Below are positions 18,018-26,701 of a stretch of 59,003 bases of DNA, in pieces. Position 1 is the first letter of the stretch, and every line of letters starts with the position of its first letter. Under the pieces are notes generated by a model. That model had not been told where the DNA came from. It saw nothing but the letters and a program-made list of their open reading frames with translations, and searched no databases. The DNA comes from Pseudobdellovibrio sp. (GTDB lineage: Bacteria; Bdellovibrionota; Bdellovibrionia; Bdellovibrionales; Bdellovibrionaceae), in assembly GCA_020696855.1 (NCBI GenBank), contig JAJFMT010000016.1:1-59003 (forward strand), read 5' to 3'. The position numbers were made by a program, and so were the translations under genes.

Positions 18018-19397
18018 ATGAAAAAACAAACTACCATCCTCACGTCTCTGATTCTTGTAACGCAAATTTCAGTTGCTGAAGTTGCAAAACCGCAGGCCTT
18101 GCCGCAGTTACCGCCGATTCAAATCGATATTCCTGAAGTTGATCTTTCACAGATTCCGGGGCTTCCCGCAGAATTCGATCCGGCATTAAAAGGCATCGAA
18201 TGGGATATGCCGTCATTAGACTTTCCAAGGCAGGACCCGTTGATCGAAAGCCGCGACAACATGCGCACGGTGGCCATCAAATCGCTCAGCAATAATATTG
18301 TTCAATTGAAGCAGGGGCTGTTTTTATCTGCGGGCTCTCACCAGTTTAAAAGTTTTTGGACACGGGATTTCTGTTTCGCCAGCCGCGGATTACTTGCGAT
18401 GGGACGAAAAGACGTTGTTAAAAGTCACCTGACCTATTTACTTCATAACCGCAGAGCCGATAACCTGGTTCCGTTGTATGTTGACTCCATCGAACCGGTT
18501 CAGCGTGTGATCGCGGATTCACTGTTTCGGGCGATTCGTCTCGATTTTGCTTTGCCTATCACAAGCAGTATTAAACCTTACTACCTGGTAAATAACGAAC
18601 ACGAGGCGATTGACTCCAACTTAATGGTTCTTTATGCATCTCTTCGTTACTATCAGGAAAGTCAGGATGCGGAATGGTTTAACAAGTACCGCAACGAATT
18701 CAGAAAGATTTACGATTATTATAATTCTAAAAAATCAGGTGGCCTGATTGTCCAGGGTGTTCACGCTGACTGGCAGGATAGCGCGCGACGTAACGGTAAA
18801 ATGTTCTTTACTAATCTTCTGTATTACCACATGGGCCGCGAGTATGCGTTTCTGAATGCGGTTCAGTTGCAAACTTTGCGTAACAAAATTGTTGAAACAT
18901 TTTATGACCGTCAAATGGGAGTGTTTCTTTCAATGGAAGGCCGCAAGAATGTTTCGCTTGAAGGAAATCTGTGGGCGATTGAGCACGACCTGATCGCGAA
19001 CAAATCCATTCTTTATCAAAATCTGAAAGCGCATCAGCTGTACCGCCTCAACGGCATTCCGGGTTTTGCAACGTATCCTTCTTACACGAATGACGACACT
19101 TATATTCAGGTGAAGATTGTCGGTCTGCAGGAGTATCACGGTGCCGGAATTTACTGGACATGGCTTATGGCTTACAGTGCTAAAATTGCGTTCATGATGC
19201 AGGATCAGCAAACGTTTGATGCGGTCTACAAAGCGCTGAATAAAGCTGTCACGAGAGACCAGTCAGTCGTTGAGATTTACAAAAACGACGGAAAGTTCGA
19301 GCCGTTCAGATCAGTTCTTTACGGTGCGGAATCTCCGTTCAGCTGGGGTGCAGGTTTTGTTATCGACATGGAAAAATATATTCGTCAGCCGCGCTAG
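18018..19397 (+). CDS. Secreted (alpha/alpha)6-barrel glycoside hydrolase-like protein
   Basis: A 459-aa protein with signal peptide MKKQTTILTSLILVTQISVA and a Pro-rich N-terminal spacer. The six-hairpin glycosidase pattern is visible: SFWTRDFCFASRGLLAMG, VNNEHEAIDSNL, VHADWQDSARRNGK, and YHGAGIYWTWL near the C terminus. These segments resemble amylo-alpha-1,6-glucosidase/neutral-invertase-type enzymes, where the Asp in WTRD and the acidic residue of ADWQDS form the active site. The substrate is probably an alpha-linked glucan or sucrose-like sugar; this is inference. Confidence 0.78.
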   Translation: MKKQTTILTSLILVTQISVAEVAKPQALPQLPPIQIDIPEVDLSQIPGLPAEFDPALKGIEWDMPSLDFPRQDPLIESRDNMRTVAIKSLSNNIVQLKQGLFLSAGSHQFKSFWTRDFCFASRGLLAMGRKDVVKSHLTYLLHNRRADNLVPLYVDSIEPVQRVIADSLFRAIRLDFALPITSSIKPYYLVNNEHEAIDSNLMVLYASLRYYQESQDAEWFNKYRNEFRKIYDYYNSKKSGGLIVQGVHADWQDSARRNGKMFFTNLLYYHMGREYAFLNAVQLQTLRNKIVETFYDRQMGVFLSMEGRKNVSLEGNLWAIEHDLIANKSILYQNLKAHQLYRLNGIPGFATYPSYTNDDTYIQVKIVGLQEYHGAGIYWTWLMAYSAKIAFMMQDQQTFDAVYKALNKAVTRDQSVVEIYKNDGKFEPFRSVLYGAESPFSWGAGFVIDMEKYIRQPR

Positions 19398-19402
19398 GCC
19401 CA

Positions 19403-21430
19403 CTAGTCTACAGGAATGGCGGGGCCCCAGGTTCCGCTGGCGGTTTTTTCTGAGTACATAATTTTAACTCTGCCGGTGCTTAGAGTACCGCAGCCGAAAT
19501 AAGCGGTTTGCCCGTCGTCGGGCATCGAGATTTCAGCAGCGAAGTCACAACCCTGAAAAGTTATGATATTTGTCGAAGTACAAGTTGATCCGTTTGATAC
19601 GCAGTGAATAAGCCCGCTTGCAGAGTTCCAGTAAAAATCGGAACTGCTGCCGCCATTGGGAATAAAGGGCTGGTCTTCATCGCCCGCAGCATTGAAATTC
19701 ACACCCAGATTCACAGGCACTGCCCATGTTCCGCTGGAATTTTTAGATGAGAACCAGTTGTCTTTTCCGCCGCTACCGACCGTGCCGGTACGGCTTGATG
19801 AAAAGTAAAGAAAATTTCCGTCTTCGGTAATAAACGGGTTATCAACAATGGCTCCCGCTAAATTAATATCAGTTCCCAAATCTTCAATGGGTCCCCAAGT
19901 GCCGCTGACCGTTTTTGTTGTCGTCACAAGATTATTTGTTGTACCGTTTCCGCGAAGCCAAATAAATGAATTTCCGCTGTTAAATTCCATTCCGCTGGCG
20001 TCCCCATAAGCGCCGTTCAAACCTAAGTTAACCGGTTCGCCCCAGGTGCCGTCAGACTGTTTTGTTGAAACATAAATGTCGGATTCATCCCATGGGTTTG
20101 ATGCATTCTTGTTAAGCCCGGGGCGGTCAGGTCCTGCCAAGACAGGGCTGACAGTGCCACCGCTTTTTATCCACGGAGCAAAATCCCAGCGTGAATACAT
20201 AAAATAAAGTCGCTGACCGTCTCTGGAAATAAACGGTGAATCCGACCAGCCGCTGGTATTAATTTTTTTAGCTTCGGTGATGGCGGCTGTGCGTTCTTTC
20301 TTCATTCGGCAGACTGATAAGTGCACGCCATGACTGACGCCTGATTCGCGCGATGCGATTCCGCACATGAAGTACGCCAGCCAGCCTTGTGTTGTCTCTG
20401 TCACGTTGATCTCACCCAGAAAAGTCAGCTTACCGGTAAAGGGGCTTGATGTTGTTCCGTGCGCGACGGGCCTTGCATTCATGTACGCTGTGCCGACAAG
20501 GTCTGCCGTGTACAAACCGTAAAAGCTACTTCGAACGGCGGTCCAATAAGCCTGCTTCTTGTCTGACGTCACAAAAAACTGCTGATCCTCATCATTGGGG
20601 TCAGTGCCGTTGACTCCGGCTACGGATTCCACTGCAGAAAACAAACCGGTTCCCGCGTTAAAATAAGAATGATAGATGTGTTTTTTAGCGCCGCCGGCCG
20701 AGCAGTTAATGTCGGTGCGGTCAGACTCCCAATAAATATCAACGCCGGTTGATACAGAGCCGACAACAAAACCGTTGTCGTTATTGCAGTTGGAATTATT
20801 AATGGGGCTCGGCAAGGCTGCGGCCGCTGTCCAGGTGCCGTCAGACTGTTTGTAACTGTAGTACAGTGACGCTTTTGTAAGAGATGAGTCCCAGCGGCTC
20901 CAGATAATTAAATCTTCTGCGGCATTGGGGCTCAGTGATGACTCCCATGTGCCGGATGCTGAATTAAAGGGTGCGGGCAACTGGGATTGTACAACCCACG
21001 CGCCGTTTTCAAGAGTGGCTTTAAAATTTTTCATCGCTTCACCGGTCATTCCCGGTCTTGCCGGCCCTGTTGAAGTGAAGCCGACTCCGTCAATGAGATC
21101 CGCGATGCTGTACCGGGTGTAAGTAAAATAAAGGGTTTTACCGTCATTGCTGATCGCAGCTGAATCGGTCCATCCGCCGTCTACATTCACCGGAGCCGGC
21201 AGAACGCGAAGATCACTCCAGCCGTCAAACAGTGTGACGCCCTGAACGAGGTCACCTACTGGAGCATCCCACGCATCGGTAACAACGGGGCCGCCGTCAT
21301 TGCCGCCACTGTTACCGGAATCAGATCCTCCGCTTGAGCAGTTCGCAAACATGACAGTTAAAATAAGCATACCGAAAACGCTTAATGCGAACCGCTTCTT
21401 TTTTGTTGCAGAAAATAACCTGTCTACCAC
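19403..21430 (-). CDS. Lipoprotein with WD40-like/PD40 beta-propeller repeats
   Basis: A 675-aa lipoprotein. The signal ends at VMFANC, with Cys at about 31; the -1 residue is Asn, which departs from the usual rule. A Ser/Gly/Asn-rich stalk follows. At least five blades of the type DGKTLYFTYTRYS, DGQRLYFMYSRWD, DGNFLYFSSSRTG, DGQTAYFGCG are seen, interspersed with DGTWG or SGTWG strands. Propellers of this kind (TolB/PD40-like) bind proteins or polymers. The GTG start at 21430 has a weak ribosome site. It is convergent with the upstream glycosidase, but the partner is unknown. Confidence 0.8.
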   Translation of the reverse strand: MVDRLFSATKKKRFALSVFGMLILTVMFANCSSGGSDSGNSGGNDGGPVVTDAWDAPVGDLVQGVTLFDGWSDLRVLPAPVNVDGGWTDSAAISNDGKTLYFTYTRYSIADLIDGVGFTSTGPARPGMTGEAMKNFKATLENGAWVVQSQLPAPFNSASGTWESSLSPNAAEDLIIWSRWDSSLTKASLYYSYKQSDGTWTAAAALPSPINNSNCNNDNGFVVGSVSTGVDIYWESDRTDINCSAGGAKKHIYHSYFNAGTGLFSAVESVAGVNGTDPNDEDQQFFVTSDKKQAYWTAVRSSFYGLYTADLVGTAYMNARPVAHGTTSSPFTGKLTFLGEINVTETTQGWLAYFMCGIASRESGVSHGVHLSVCRMKKERTAAITEAKKINTSGWSDSPFISRDGQRLYFMYSRWDFAPWIKSGGTVSPVLAGPDRPGLNKNASNPWDESDIYVSTKQSDGTWGEPVNLGLNGAYGDASGMEFNSGNSFIWLRGNGTTNNLVTTTKTVSGTWGPIEDLGTDINLAGAIVDNPFITEDGNFLYFSSSRTGTVGSGGKDNWFSSKNSSGTWAVPVNLGVNFNAAGDEDQPFIPNGGSSSDFYWNSASGLIHCVSNGSTCTSTNIITFQGCDFAAEISMPDDGQTAYFGCGTLSTGRVKIMYSEKTASGTWGPAIPVD

Positions 21431-21612
21431 AGTTCACTTTTCGGAATATATGGGTTTTAAATTAAAAATATATCGGATGAATTCTCAAAGTGAGACAATT
21501 AAAACGTATTCCTATTTGCGCCGCCCAAACTTTAAAAATCTCATGACTCAGCGGCTGTGCCGCCGCAGGCAAAAATTTGCACTCGCATCTTAAAAGGCTA
21601 AACTAACAGTGC

Positions 21613-22407
21613 ATGCTGGCACACGGTTTTTATTCTTCAGCATTAGACAGAAAAACTTACCTTAAAATAAAAGAAATTGTTTTTTGGGTTCTCAGCTTTT
21701 TGGTTTTAGCTGAGTGGATTGTTTTGGCGTTTAACGTTCTCGACAGGGCGACCTGGCTGGTTGAAAACATTATTCCGGTGGCGCTCGCATGGCCGGCAAT
21801 CTGGCTGTTCCGTAAAGGGGTGCTGTCAGGTACATCAATGGTTATTCTTTACCTCTATGTGGCCTTACATCTTGTGGGAGCGCACTATACTTATTCGCTG
21901 GTGCCGTATGACCGCGTGTTTGAATTTCTCTTCGGAACCGGTCTGAACACAATGATGGGTTGGCAGCGTAATCAGTACGACCGTATCATTCACTTTTCAT
22001 TCGGGTTAATGTTGTATCAGCCCACGGTCGAAATTCTCAGATACTACGCGACTTCAATTCGTGGCTGGGTGCTGCCAACATTTGTGATCCTCTTACTGAA
22101 TATGTTTTCAACTGCGTACGAATGGATTGAGTGGGCGGCAAGTCTTATGCTCAATGAGCGAACGGGTCTCGAATTTTTGGGATCTCAGGGCGACATTTGG
22201 GATGCGCATAAAGATATAATGCTGGCGTTTTTAGGATCGTTGCTCGCTGCCATGATTTTCAACGGGCTGTTTGCTAAAACTCGCGACAAAATCCGAGAAA
22301 AATACAGAAGACACAGAGATTTGAGATTAAATTCACGCAAACATTCCGCTGCGAATTTTAAAAGAAAATTTCGGCCTCATTTTAAGACTAAACAAAGATT
22401 AAATTGA
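21613..22407 (+). CDS. DUF2238/YjdF-like inner membrane protein
   Basis: A 264-aa protein with about six membrane helices. The family signature is present: LVGAHYTYSLVPYDRVFEF, NQYDRIIHFSFGLMLYQP, TAYEWIEWAASL and GDIWDAHKDIM. The His/Asp/Glu residues in these blocks are membrane-embedded and probably bind metal or heme. The C terminus is strongly basic (about 50 residues), unusual for the family. The biochemical function is unknown. Confidence 0.88.
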   Translation: MLAHGFYSSALDRKTYLKIKEIVFWVLSFLVLAEWIVLAFNVLDRATWLVENIIPVALAWPAIWLFRKGVLSGTSMVILYLYVALHLVGAHYTYSLVPYDRVFEFLFGTGLNTMMGWQRNQYDRIIHFSFGLMLYQPTVEILRYYATSIRGWVLPTFVILLLNMFSTAYEWIEWAASLMLNERTGLEFLGSQGDIWDAHKDIMLAFLGSLLAAMIFNGLFAKTRDKIREKYRRHRDLRLNSRKHSAANFKRKFRPHFKTKQRLN

Positions 22408-22480
22408 CCTGCTTCAGACGGTCTGATTTAATGTCACAATAACTGCCACTGATTTAGAACATCTTGGGAAGGATAGTGCC

Positions 22481-23656
22481 ATGAGAGGTCCGTCAATTGC
22501 GACACGTGTTTTTTTAAAAATCTTAGAAGGGGCTCAGCACGGTCAGGTGAAGATCACATTTCCTGATGGCAAAACCTCGTCGTACGGGTACGGCGGTGCT
22601 GTAGCTGAAGTGACAGTTGCTGACTGGGAAGTTTTTGATTTGCTTTTTCGCAAAGGTGATATCGGTCTCGCAGAAGCGATCATTACGAACCGCATGCAGG
22701 TTTCTGATGTGGCTAACTTGGTTGAATGGGCCTGCAAGAACGATCAGGCATTAGGGGAGGCGTTTCGCGGAAAGTGGTACGGCGTGCTTGCAGATAGAAT
22801 CAAACACCTATTGGCAAGAAACAGCAGGCAAGGTGCTAAAAACAATATCGTGGCCCATTACGATCTAGGAAACGAGTTCTATAAGCTGTGGCTGGATCAG
22901 TCGATGACGTACTCGTCTGCGATTTTTCAGGAAAATGATTCAGATCTTCACTGTGCACAGATGAAAAAGTACGACAGAATCATCGAGCAGCTGGAAATTA
23001 AATCTTCGGATCACATTCTCGAAATCGGGTGCGGTTGGGGCGGCTTCTTCAGCCGCGCGGTAGAAAAAACCGGATGTAAGGTAACAGCTGTAATGAATTC
23101 TCCTTCGCAAGCCAAACACAACCGAGAGATGATCGAGAAGAAAGGCTTCACCCAAAATGTCGAGCTTCGCCAGATAGATTACCGCGACATCGAAGGCAAG
23201 TTCGACAAAGTAGTTTCAATCGAAATGGTCGAAGCGGTGGGAGAGCAATACTGGAACGACTATTTTAAGAAAATTACTTCATCTCTGAAGACTCATGGTA
23301 AAGCCATGATTCAGGGAATTACCATCAGAGAAGATTTGTTTTACAGTTACCGAAAGAGCACGGACTTTATTCAGCAATACGTGTTCCCGGGCGGAATGCT
23401 TTTAACCGATTCAGTTTTTGAAAATCAGTCTGAAAAGAACAGCCTGCAGCTTGAAGACAAATTTAAATTTCCTGGTTCCTATGCGCGTACGCTGCAGATC
23501 TGGCGCGAAAATTTTAACATGGTTTTACCGGATGTTAAACAGCTGGGCTACGACGAGAAGTTTATTCGTTTGTGGGATTTATATTTAGCGTACTGTGAAG
23601 GTGCCTTCCGTGCCGGCCGCATAAGCGTAGGCCAATACCAAATCGTAAATTCCTAA
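22481..23656 (+). CDS. cfa: Cyclopropane-fatty-acyl-phospholipid synthase
   Basis: A 391-aa SAM-dependent enzyme of the CFA family that adds a methylene bridge to unsaturated acyl chains in membrane phospholipids. Features are HYDLGNEFYKLWLDQSMTYS, SAM motif LEIGCGWGGF, VSIEMVEAVGEQYW and FIQQYVFPGGMLL. A GGGAAGGA ribosome site precedes the ATG. Related enzymes are used in stationary phase and stress. It stands alone on the plus strand. Confidence 0.93.
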   Translation: MRGPSIATRVFLKILEGAQHGQVKITFPDGKTSSYGYGGAVAEVTVADWEVFDLLFRKGDIGLAEAIITNRMQVSDVANLVEWACKNDQALGEAFRGKWYGVLADRIKHLLARNSRQGAKNNIVAHYDLGNEFYKLWLDQSMTYSSAIFQENDSDLHCAQMKKYDRIIEQLEIKSSDHILEIGCGWGGFFSRAVEKTGCKVTAVMNSPSQAKHNREMIEKKGFTQNVELRQIDYRDIEGKFDKVVSIEMVEAVGEQYWNDYFKKITSSLKTHGKAMIQGITIREDLFYSYRKSTDFIQQYVFPGGMLLTDSVFENQSEKNSLQLEDKFKFPGSYARTLQIWRENFNMVLPDVKQLGYDEKFIRLWDLYLAYCEGAFRAGRISVGQYQIVNS

Positions 23657-23666
23657 AGGTGCCAGG

Positions 23667-24068
23667 TTAGTTGGGAACCAAAGCCTGATAGATCTTCTTC
23701 GCTTCATCCATGCAATTCTTCAAAGACTGGCCACCGTCAGCCTGGCAGCTATTTGCCGGGCCACGTGCGGACGCCGTCTCTGTTGTTGAAACTACAGATT
23801 CAGATTCTCTGGCCACAACCAGATAATTTTCAACGAAGGCCGAGTTCTGCGCCGTCATATTCACATTGTAATCCAGGCTTGATTTTTTATAAGCGGCTTC
23901 AATGTGCTTTAACTTATCCATATGTTCAGTGACAAGACGTGAACATTTCTTCGCCGCAATCTTTAAGCTGTCACAGTTGTTTTTTCCTGTGCTGCCGATG
24001 CTGGTGAAGTTCAGTTGAGTTAAAGCATAAAAAGAAATCAGAACGCCTAAGGCTAAAATCTTTTTCAT
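23667..24068 (-). CDS. Small exported protein of unknown function (133 aa)
   Basis: Signal or anchor segment MKKILALGVLISFYALTQLNF precedes a helical, Cys-containing mature part (NCDSLKIAAKKC, NSCQADGGQSLKNC). Four Cys suggest two disulfides. It is followed by an alpha/beta hydrolase on the same strand, further upstream. No family recognised. Confidence 0.65.
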   Translation of the reverse strand: MKKILALGVLISFYALTQLNFTSIGSTGKNNCDSLKIAAKKCSRLVTEHMDKLKHIEAAYKKSSLDYNVNMTAQNSAFVENYLVVARESESVVSTTETASARGPANSCQADGGQSLKNCMDEAKKIYQALVPN

Positions 24069-24127
24069 AGGTCTTTAATATTCGGAACAATACCAAAGAC
24101 CCTAAAGTGAATTCTCAAATTGATACG

Positions 24128-25147
24128 TTATTGATTTGCGGTTTCTTGCAGGAAAGATTTAATCGTCGCCAGAGCGGAATTTCTGATGCTGTCTTTCTCC
24201 ATGAGGATCTCATGCTGAGCTTCAGGAAACTTAACAATACCGCAGACGGCTCTGCTGAGAGCGCAAATCTGATTGTGCCCGCGAGGCATAACCAGTTCAT
24301 CTCTTCCGCCTTGAAAAATACGCGTCGGTACGCTGTAGACGCTGTCTTTCTGACGAAGAGCAGTTGTGAAATTCAAAGACTCTTTCACCCAGCTGACAGT
24401 CGCACCGCCGACGGCCATTTCAGGCATCGCATTGTACAGGCTGACCTTTGCCTGATGGCGCGCCTCACTTGATGTCACCATGTTATTTGCGAAAGGTGCA
24501 TTCGCCACGTAAGGAGACTGGCCAGGAGCCAGATCCGTACTTTTACCGGCGAAGTTCAGCAAATTCGAAAACAATGACGCCAGGATCGGCCCCCATTTGC
24601 CGGTGTTGATTTCAATCATCGGTGCAGAAAGCACAGCGGCCTTAATCGCAGTTGGGTTCTGCTGCAAAAACCCGGAGGCAATAGCACCACCCATCGAGTG
24701 CGCAACGATCATTGAGTGACGGTAATTTTCAGGATGAACAATTTCAGTTACGAACTTTGTGTAATCCTGAATGTAGTGTTCAAATTTTCTGACGTGGGAG
24801 CGTGTGGTGCCCGGCAAAGTTTTGTCAGACAAACCCTGACCGCGGTGATCAATGATGTAAATCGAATAGCCCCAGTCCTTCATGTCATATAAAAGTTCAG
24901 CGTACTTCAGCGAGGCCTCGCCTTGCCCGGGAGTGACAATGATGACTCCTTTAGGATTTTCAACCTGACGGTAAAAGTAATTGATTTTTAAACCGCCGGC
25001 GCCTTCAAACTGCGAGCGGGTGTAGTTAGATTTCATGTAAGGAAGTATCTCGCTCATGAATTTTGAAGCGACCTGCGCTTCCGGAATAGCAAAAGCGTTG
25101 ATTGAAGCGATCGCAATGGCGAGGAATGCGATTGTAAGTTTAAGCAT
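24128..25147 (-). CDS. Exported alpha/beta hydrolase (lysophospholipase/monoacylglycerol-lipase-like)
   Basis: A 339-aa protein with signal peptide MLKLTIAFLAIAIASINAFA. The Hydrolase_4 pattern appears: GVIIVTPGQGEASLKYAELL, DHRGQGLSDK and the nucleophile elbow AHSMGGAIA; the acid and base fall in GRDELVMPRGH and the EAQHEIL segment. It probably cleaves lysophospholipids or monoacylglycerols in the periplasm or outside. In a predator this could be used on prey lipids (inference). Confidence 0.9.
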   Translation of the reverse strand: MLKLTIAFLAIAIASINAFAIPEAQVASKFMSEILPYMKSNYTRSQFEGAGGLKINYFYRQVENPKGVIIVTPGQGEASLKYAELLYDMKDWGYSIYIIDHRGQGLSDKTLPGTTRSHVRKFEHYIQDYTKFVTEIVHPENYRHSMIVAHSMGGAIASGFLQQNPTAIKAAVLSAPMIEINTGKWGPILASLFSNLLNFAGKSTDLAPGQSPYVANAPFANNMVTSSEARHQAKVSLYNAMPEMAVGGATVSWVKESLNFTTALRQKDSVYSVPTRIFQGGRDELVMPRGHNQICALSRAVCGIVKFPEAQHEILMEKDSIRNSALATIKSFLQETANQ

Positions 25148-25255
25148 AGTTAACCCCGGGGATTAGGTTTGTTTTTAAGACTATGCATGATAGGAGTAAA
25201 AAAATAAATGGACGGTGATCATTCAGCCGCCCAACTGAAGATATTGCGTGCTCGT

Positions 25256-25558
25256 CTAAACTTTAAACAGGCCAACAAGCGCTTCGTACCACATGCGCCA
25301 GTCAGAAATAAACGACCACAGCGGATATTTAAAAGTAGCCGGGCGGTTTTTCTCGACGAAAAAGTGACCGATCCATGCGAACAAATATCCGACTACCAAG
25401 CCGAAGCCCAGCCACTTCCATTCCATCGTTACTACCAGCATGATCAAACAGATCACCGCCAGGGTCGTACCGATGTAGTGAAGGATACGTGTTCCTTTTT
25501 TGCTGTGTTCATTTAAATAATAAGGCCAGAATTCTTTGTAAGTTTTGATTCTTTCCAT
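25256..25558 (-). CDS. DUF962/Mpo1-like membrane protein
   Basis: A 100-aa protein with TYKEFWPYYLNEHSKKGTRILHYIGT at the start, two membrane hairpins, and GHFFVEKNRPATFKYPLWS. These His-containing blocks are the metal site of the yeast Mpo1 family, an iron-dependent 2-hydroxy fatty acid dioxygenase. The bacterial function is not established. Single gene, minus strand. Confidence 0.88.
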   Translation of the reverse strand: MERIKTYKEFWPYYLNEHSKKGTRILHYIGTTLAVICLIMLVVTMEWKWLGFGLVVGYLFAWIGHFFVEKNRPATFKYPLWSFISDWRMWYEALVGLFKV

Positions 25559-25621
25559 GACTCAAATTTAATAGAGGCCCGCATTCTTTGCAATGAGAAT
25601 AGTCTAAGCCGCCCTTAGGCC

Positions 25622-25912
25622 TTAATATTTTCTTCTTAAATAGAGTTTAGCAAAAATTTCAGTGTACATGGTCGTTATAACCAGAACGATCAGGGGAACA
25701 TAGGCAGGCATATCAGGATAAAAAAGGTAAATGACCGAAAGAAGCGTCATGCAAAACAGAGAGATCTTCTGCATCCATTCAAAAGCTTTTAACACCAAAA
25801 ATTCTTCCCGCTCGTCTTTAATTCTTTTTTTATCGATGTAATCGTAAATAAAATAAATCACGACTGAAGCGAAGATAAAAAACTTGATGCTTTCAAAAGA
25901 GATAAAAGTCAT
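25622..25912 (-). CDS. Small membrane protein paired with an XRE regulator (DUF2178-like)
   Basis: The true start is ATG 25912 (MTFISFESIKFFIFASVVIY), which has a perfect AAGGAG ribosome site and overlaps the XRE stop by 4 bp (ATGA); the longer upstream frame is the regulator read in another frame. The 96-aa product has a first helix, a charged loop (DYIDKKRIKDEREEFLVLKA) and two more helices. This build fits small membrane proteins often paired with YozG-type XRE regulators. It may signal to the regulator or act as its target. Confidence 0.8.
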   Translation of the reverse strand: MTFISFESIKFFIFASVVIYFIYDYIDKKRIKDEREEFLVLKAFEWMQKISLFCMTLLSVIYLFYPDMPAYVPLIVLVITTMYTEIFAKLYLRRKY

Positions 25913-26118
25913 TTTTGCTCCTTGAGTTCGAAAATATCTTCTACCCGGCAGGATAGAACTTTTGCGATTTTTAAAGCCAGCTCCACCGAAGGAACAAACT
26001 TTCCTGATTCGATAGAATGAATCGTCTGACGGGAGCACCCAACCTGGTCTGCCAGGTTTTGCTGAGTGATATCGCCCTTCATGACTCGTAAGAGTTTGAT
26101 TTTATTGTCTAAATTCAT
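25909..26118 (-). CDS. XRE-family helix-turn-helix regulator
   Basis: A 69-aa one-domain regulator: TQQNLADQVGCSRQTIHSIE is the helix-turn-helix, close to the YozG/HTH_3 type. It is translated together with the membrane protein and transcribed away from signal peptidase I. A perfect 14-bp palindrome lies between the divergent genes and is its likely operator, so it probably represses itself and lepB. Confidence 0.92.
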   Translation of the reverse strand: MNLDNKIKLLRVMKGDITQQNLADQVGCSRQTIHSIESGKFVPSVELALKIAKVLSCRVEDIFELKEQK

Positions 26119-26133
26119 AAGTAAAACGTAATT

Positions 26134-26165
26134 GACATAATGTAAAGTATGCTTTACATTATGTC
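26134..26165. promoter_or_regulatory. Perfect inverted repeat, likely XRE operator over divergent promoters
   Basis: GACATAATGTAAAG (26134-26147) and CTTTACATTATGTC (26152-26165) form a 14-bp perfect dyad with spacer TATG. A TTGACA at 26133-26138 and TACATT at 26156-26161, 17 bp apart, form a good plus-strand promoter that lies within the dyad. The symmetric sequence gives a similar minus-strand arrangement. It sits 28 bp before the lepB ATG and 16 bp before the XRE ATG. Confidence 0.85.
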
Positions 26166-26193
26166 TTACATAATTAACTTAAAGGAGTCAGTT

Positions 26194-26700
26194 ATGAATG
26201 TAAAGAGCTATTTAAGAAAACATCTCTCAACAGTATTTATGGTTCTGATTTTAGTGTCGTTTCGGTGGAGCTTCGCTGATCAGTACCGGGTTCCCACTGG
26301 CTCTATGCTTCCGACGATTCAAATCGGCGATCACTTGCTGACAAATAAAATCGCTTATGATTTTCGTGTACCATTTACTGAACACAAACTATTCCGCACA
26401 GGCGATCCTCAGCGCGGAGACATTATCATTTTCATTTCACCTGAAGACGGAAAGACAAACTTAGTTAAAAGAGTTGTCGGCATACCCGGTGACTCCATCT
26501 CTGGTGAAATCATTCCTCCCGATCACTACTTTGTGATGGGCGACAACCGGAGCAACAGTTACGACAGCCGGTTCTGGGGATTTGTTCCGCGCGAAAACAT
26601 AAAAGGAAAAGCGCTTGGCGTTTTATGGAACGTCAACTTTCCGTACATGATTCCGGTGTTAGACCTCACACGAACAGGTCAACCTCTAGCGAAGTTTTAA
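26194..26700 (+). CDS. lepB: Signal peptidase I, minimal type
   Basis: The start is ATG 26194, with AAAGGAG before it; an in-frame ATG at 26149 lies inside the operator. The 168-aa enzyme has one N-terminal anchor (about 9-27), the nucleophile Ser37 in VPTGSMLPT, the general base Lys92 in LVKRVVGIPGD and box E (YFVMGDNRSNSYDSRFWG). It removes Sec signal peptides at the periplasmic face. It lacks the second membrane helix and the large cap domain of the E. coli enzyme. Divergent control by an XRE regulator makes it look like an accessory, inducible peptidase rather than the housekeeping one. Confidence 0.92.
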   Translation: MNVKSYLRKHLSTVFMVLILVSFRWSFADQYRVPTGSMLPTIQIGDHLLTNKIAYDFRVPFTEHKLFRTGDPQRGDIIIFISPEDGKTNLVKRVVGIPGDSISGEIIPPDHYFVMGDNRSNSYDSRFWGFVPRENIKGKALGVLWNVNFPYMIPVLDLTRTGQPLAKF

Positions 26701-26701
26701 T

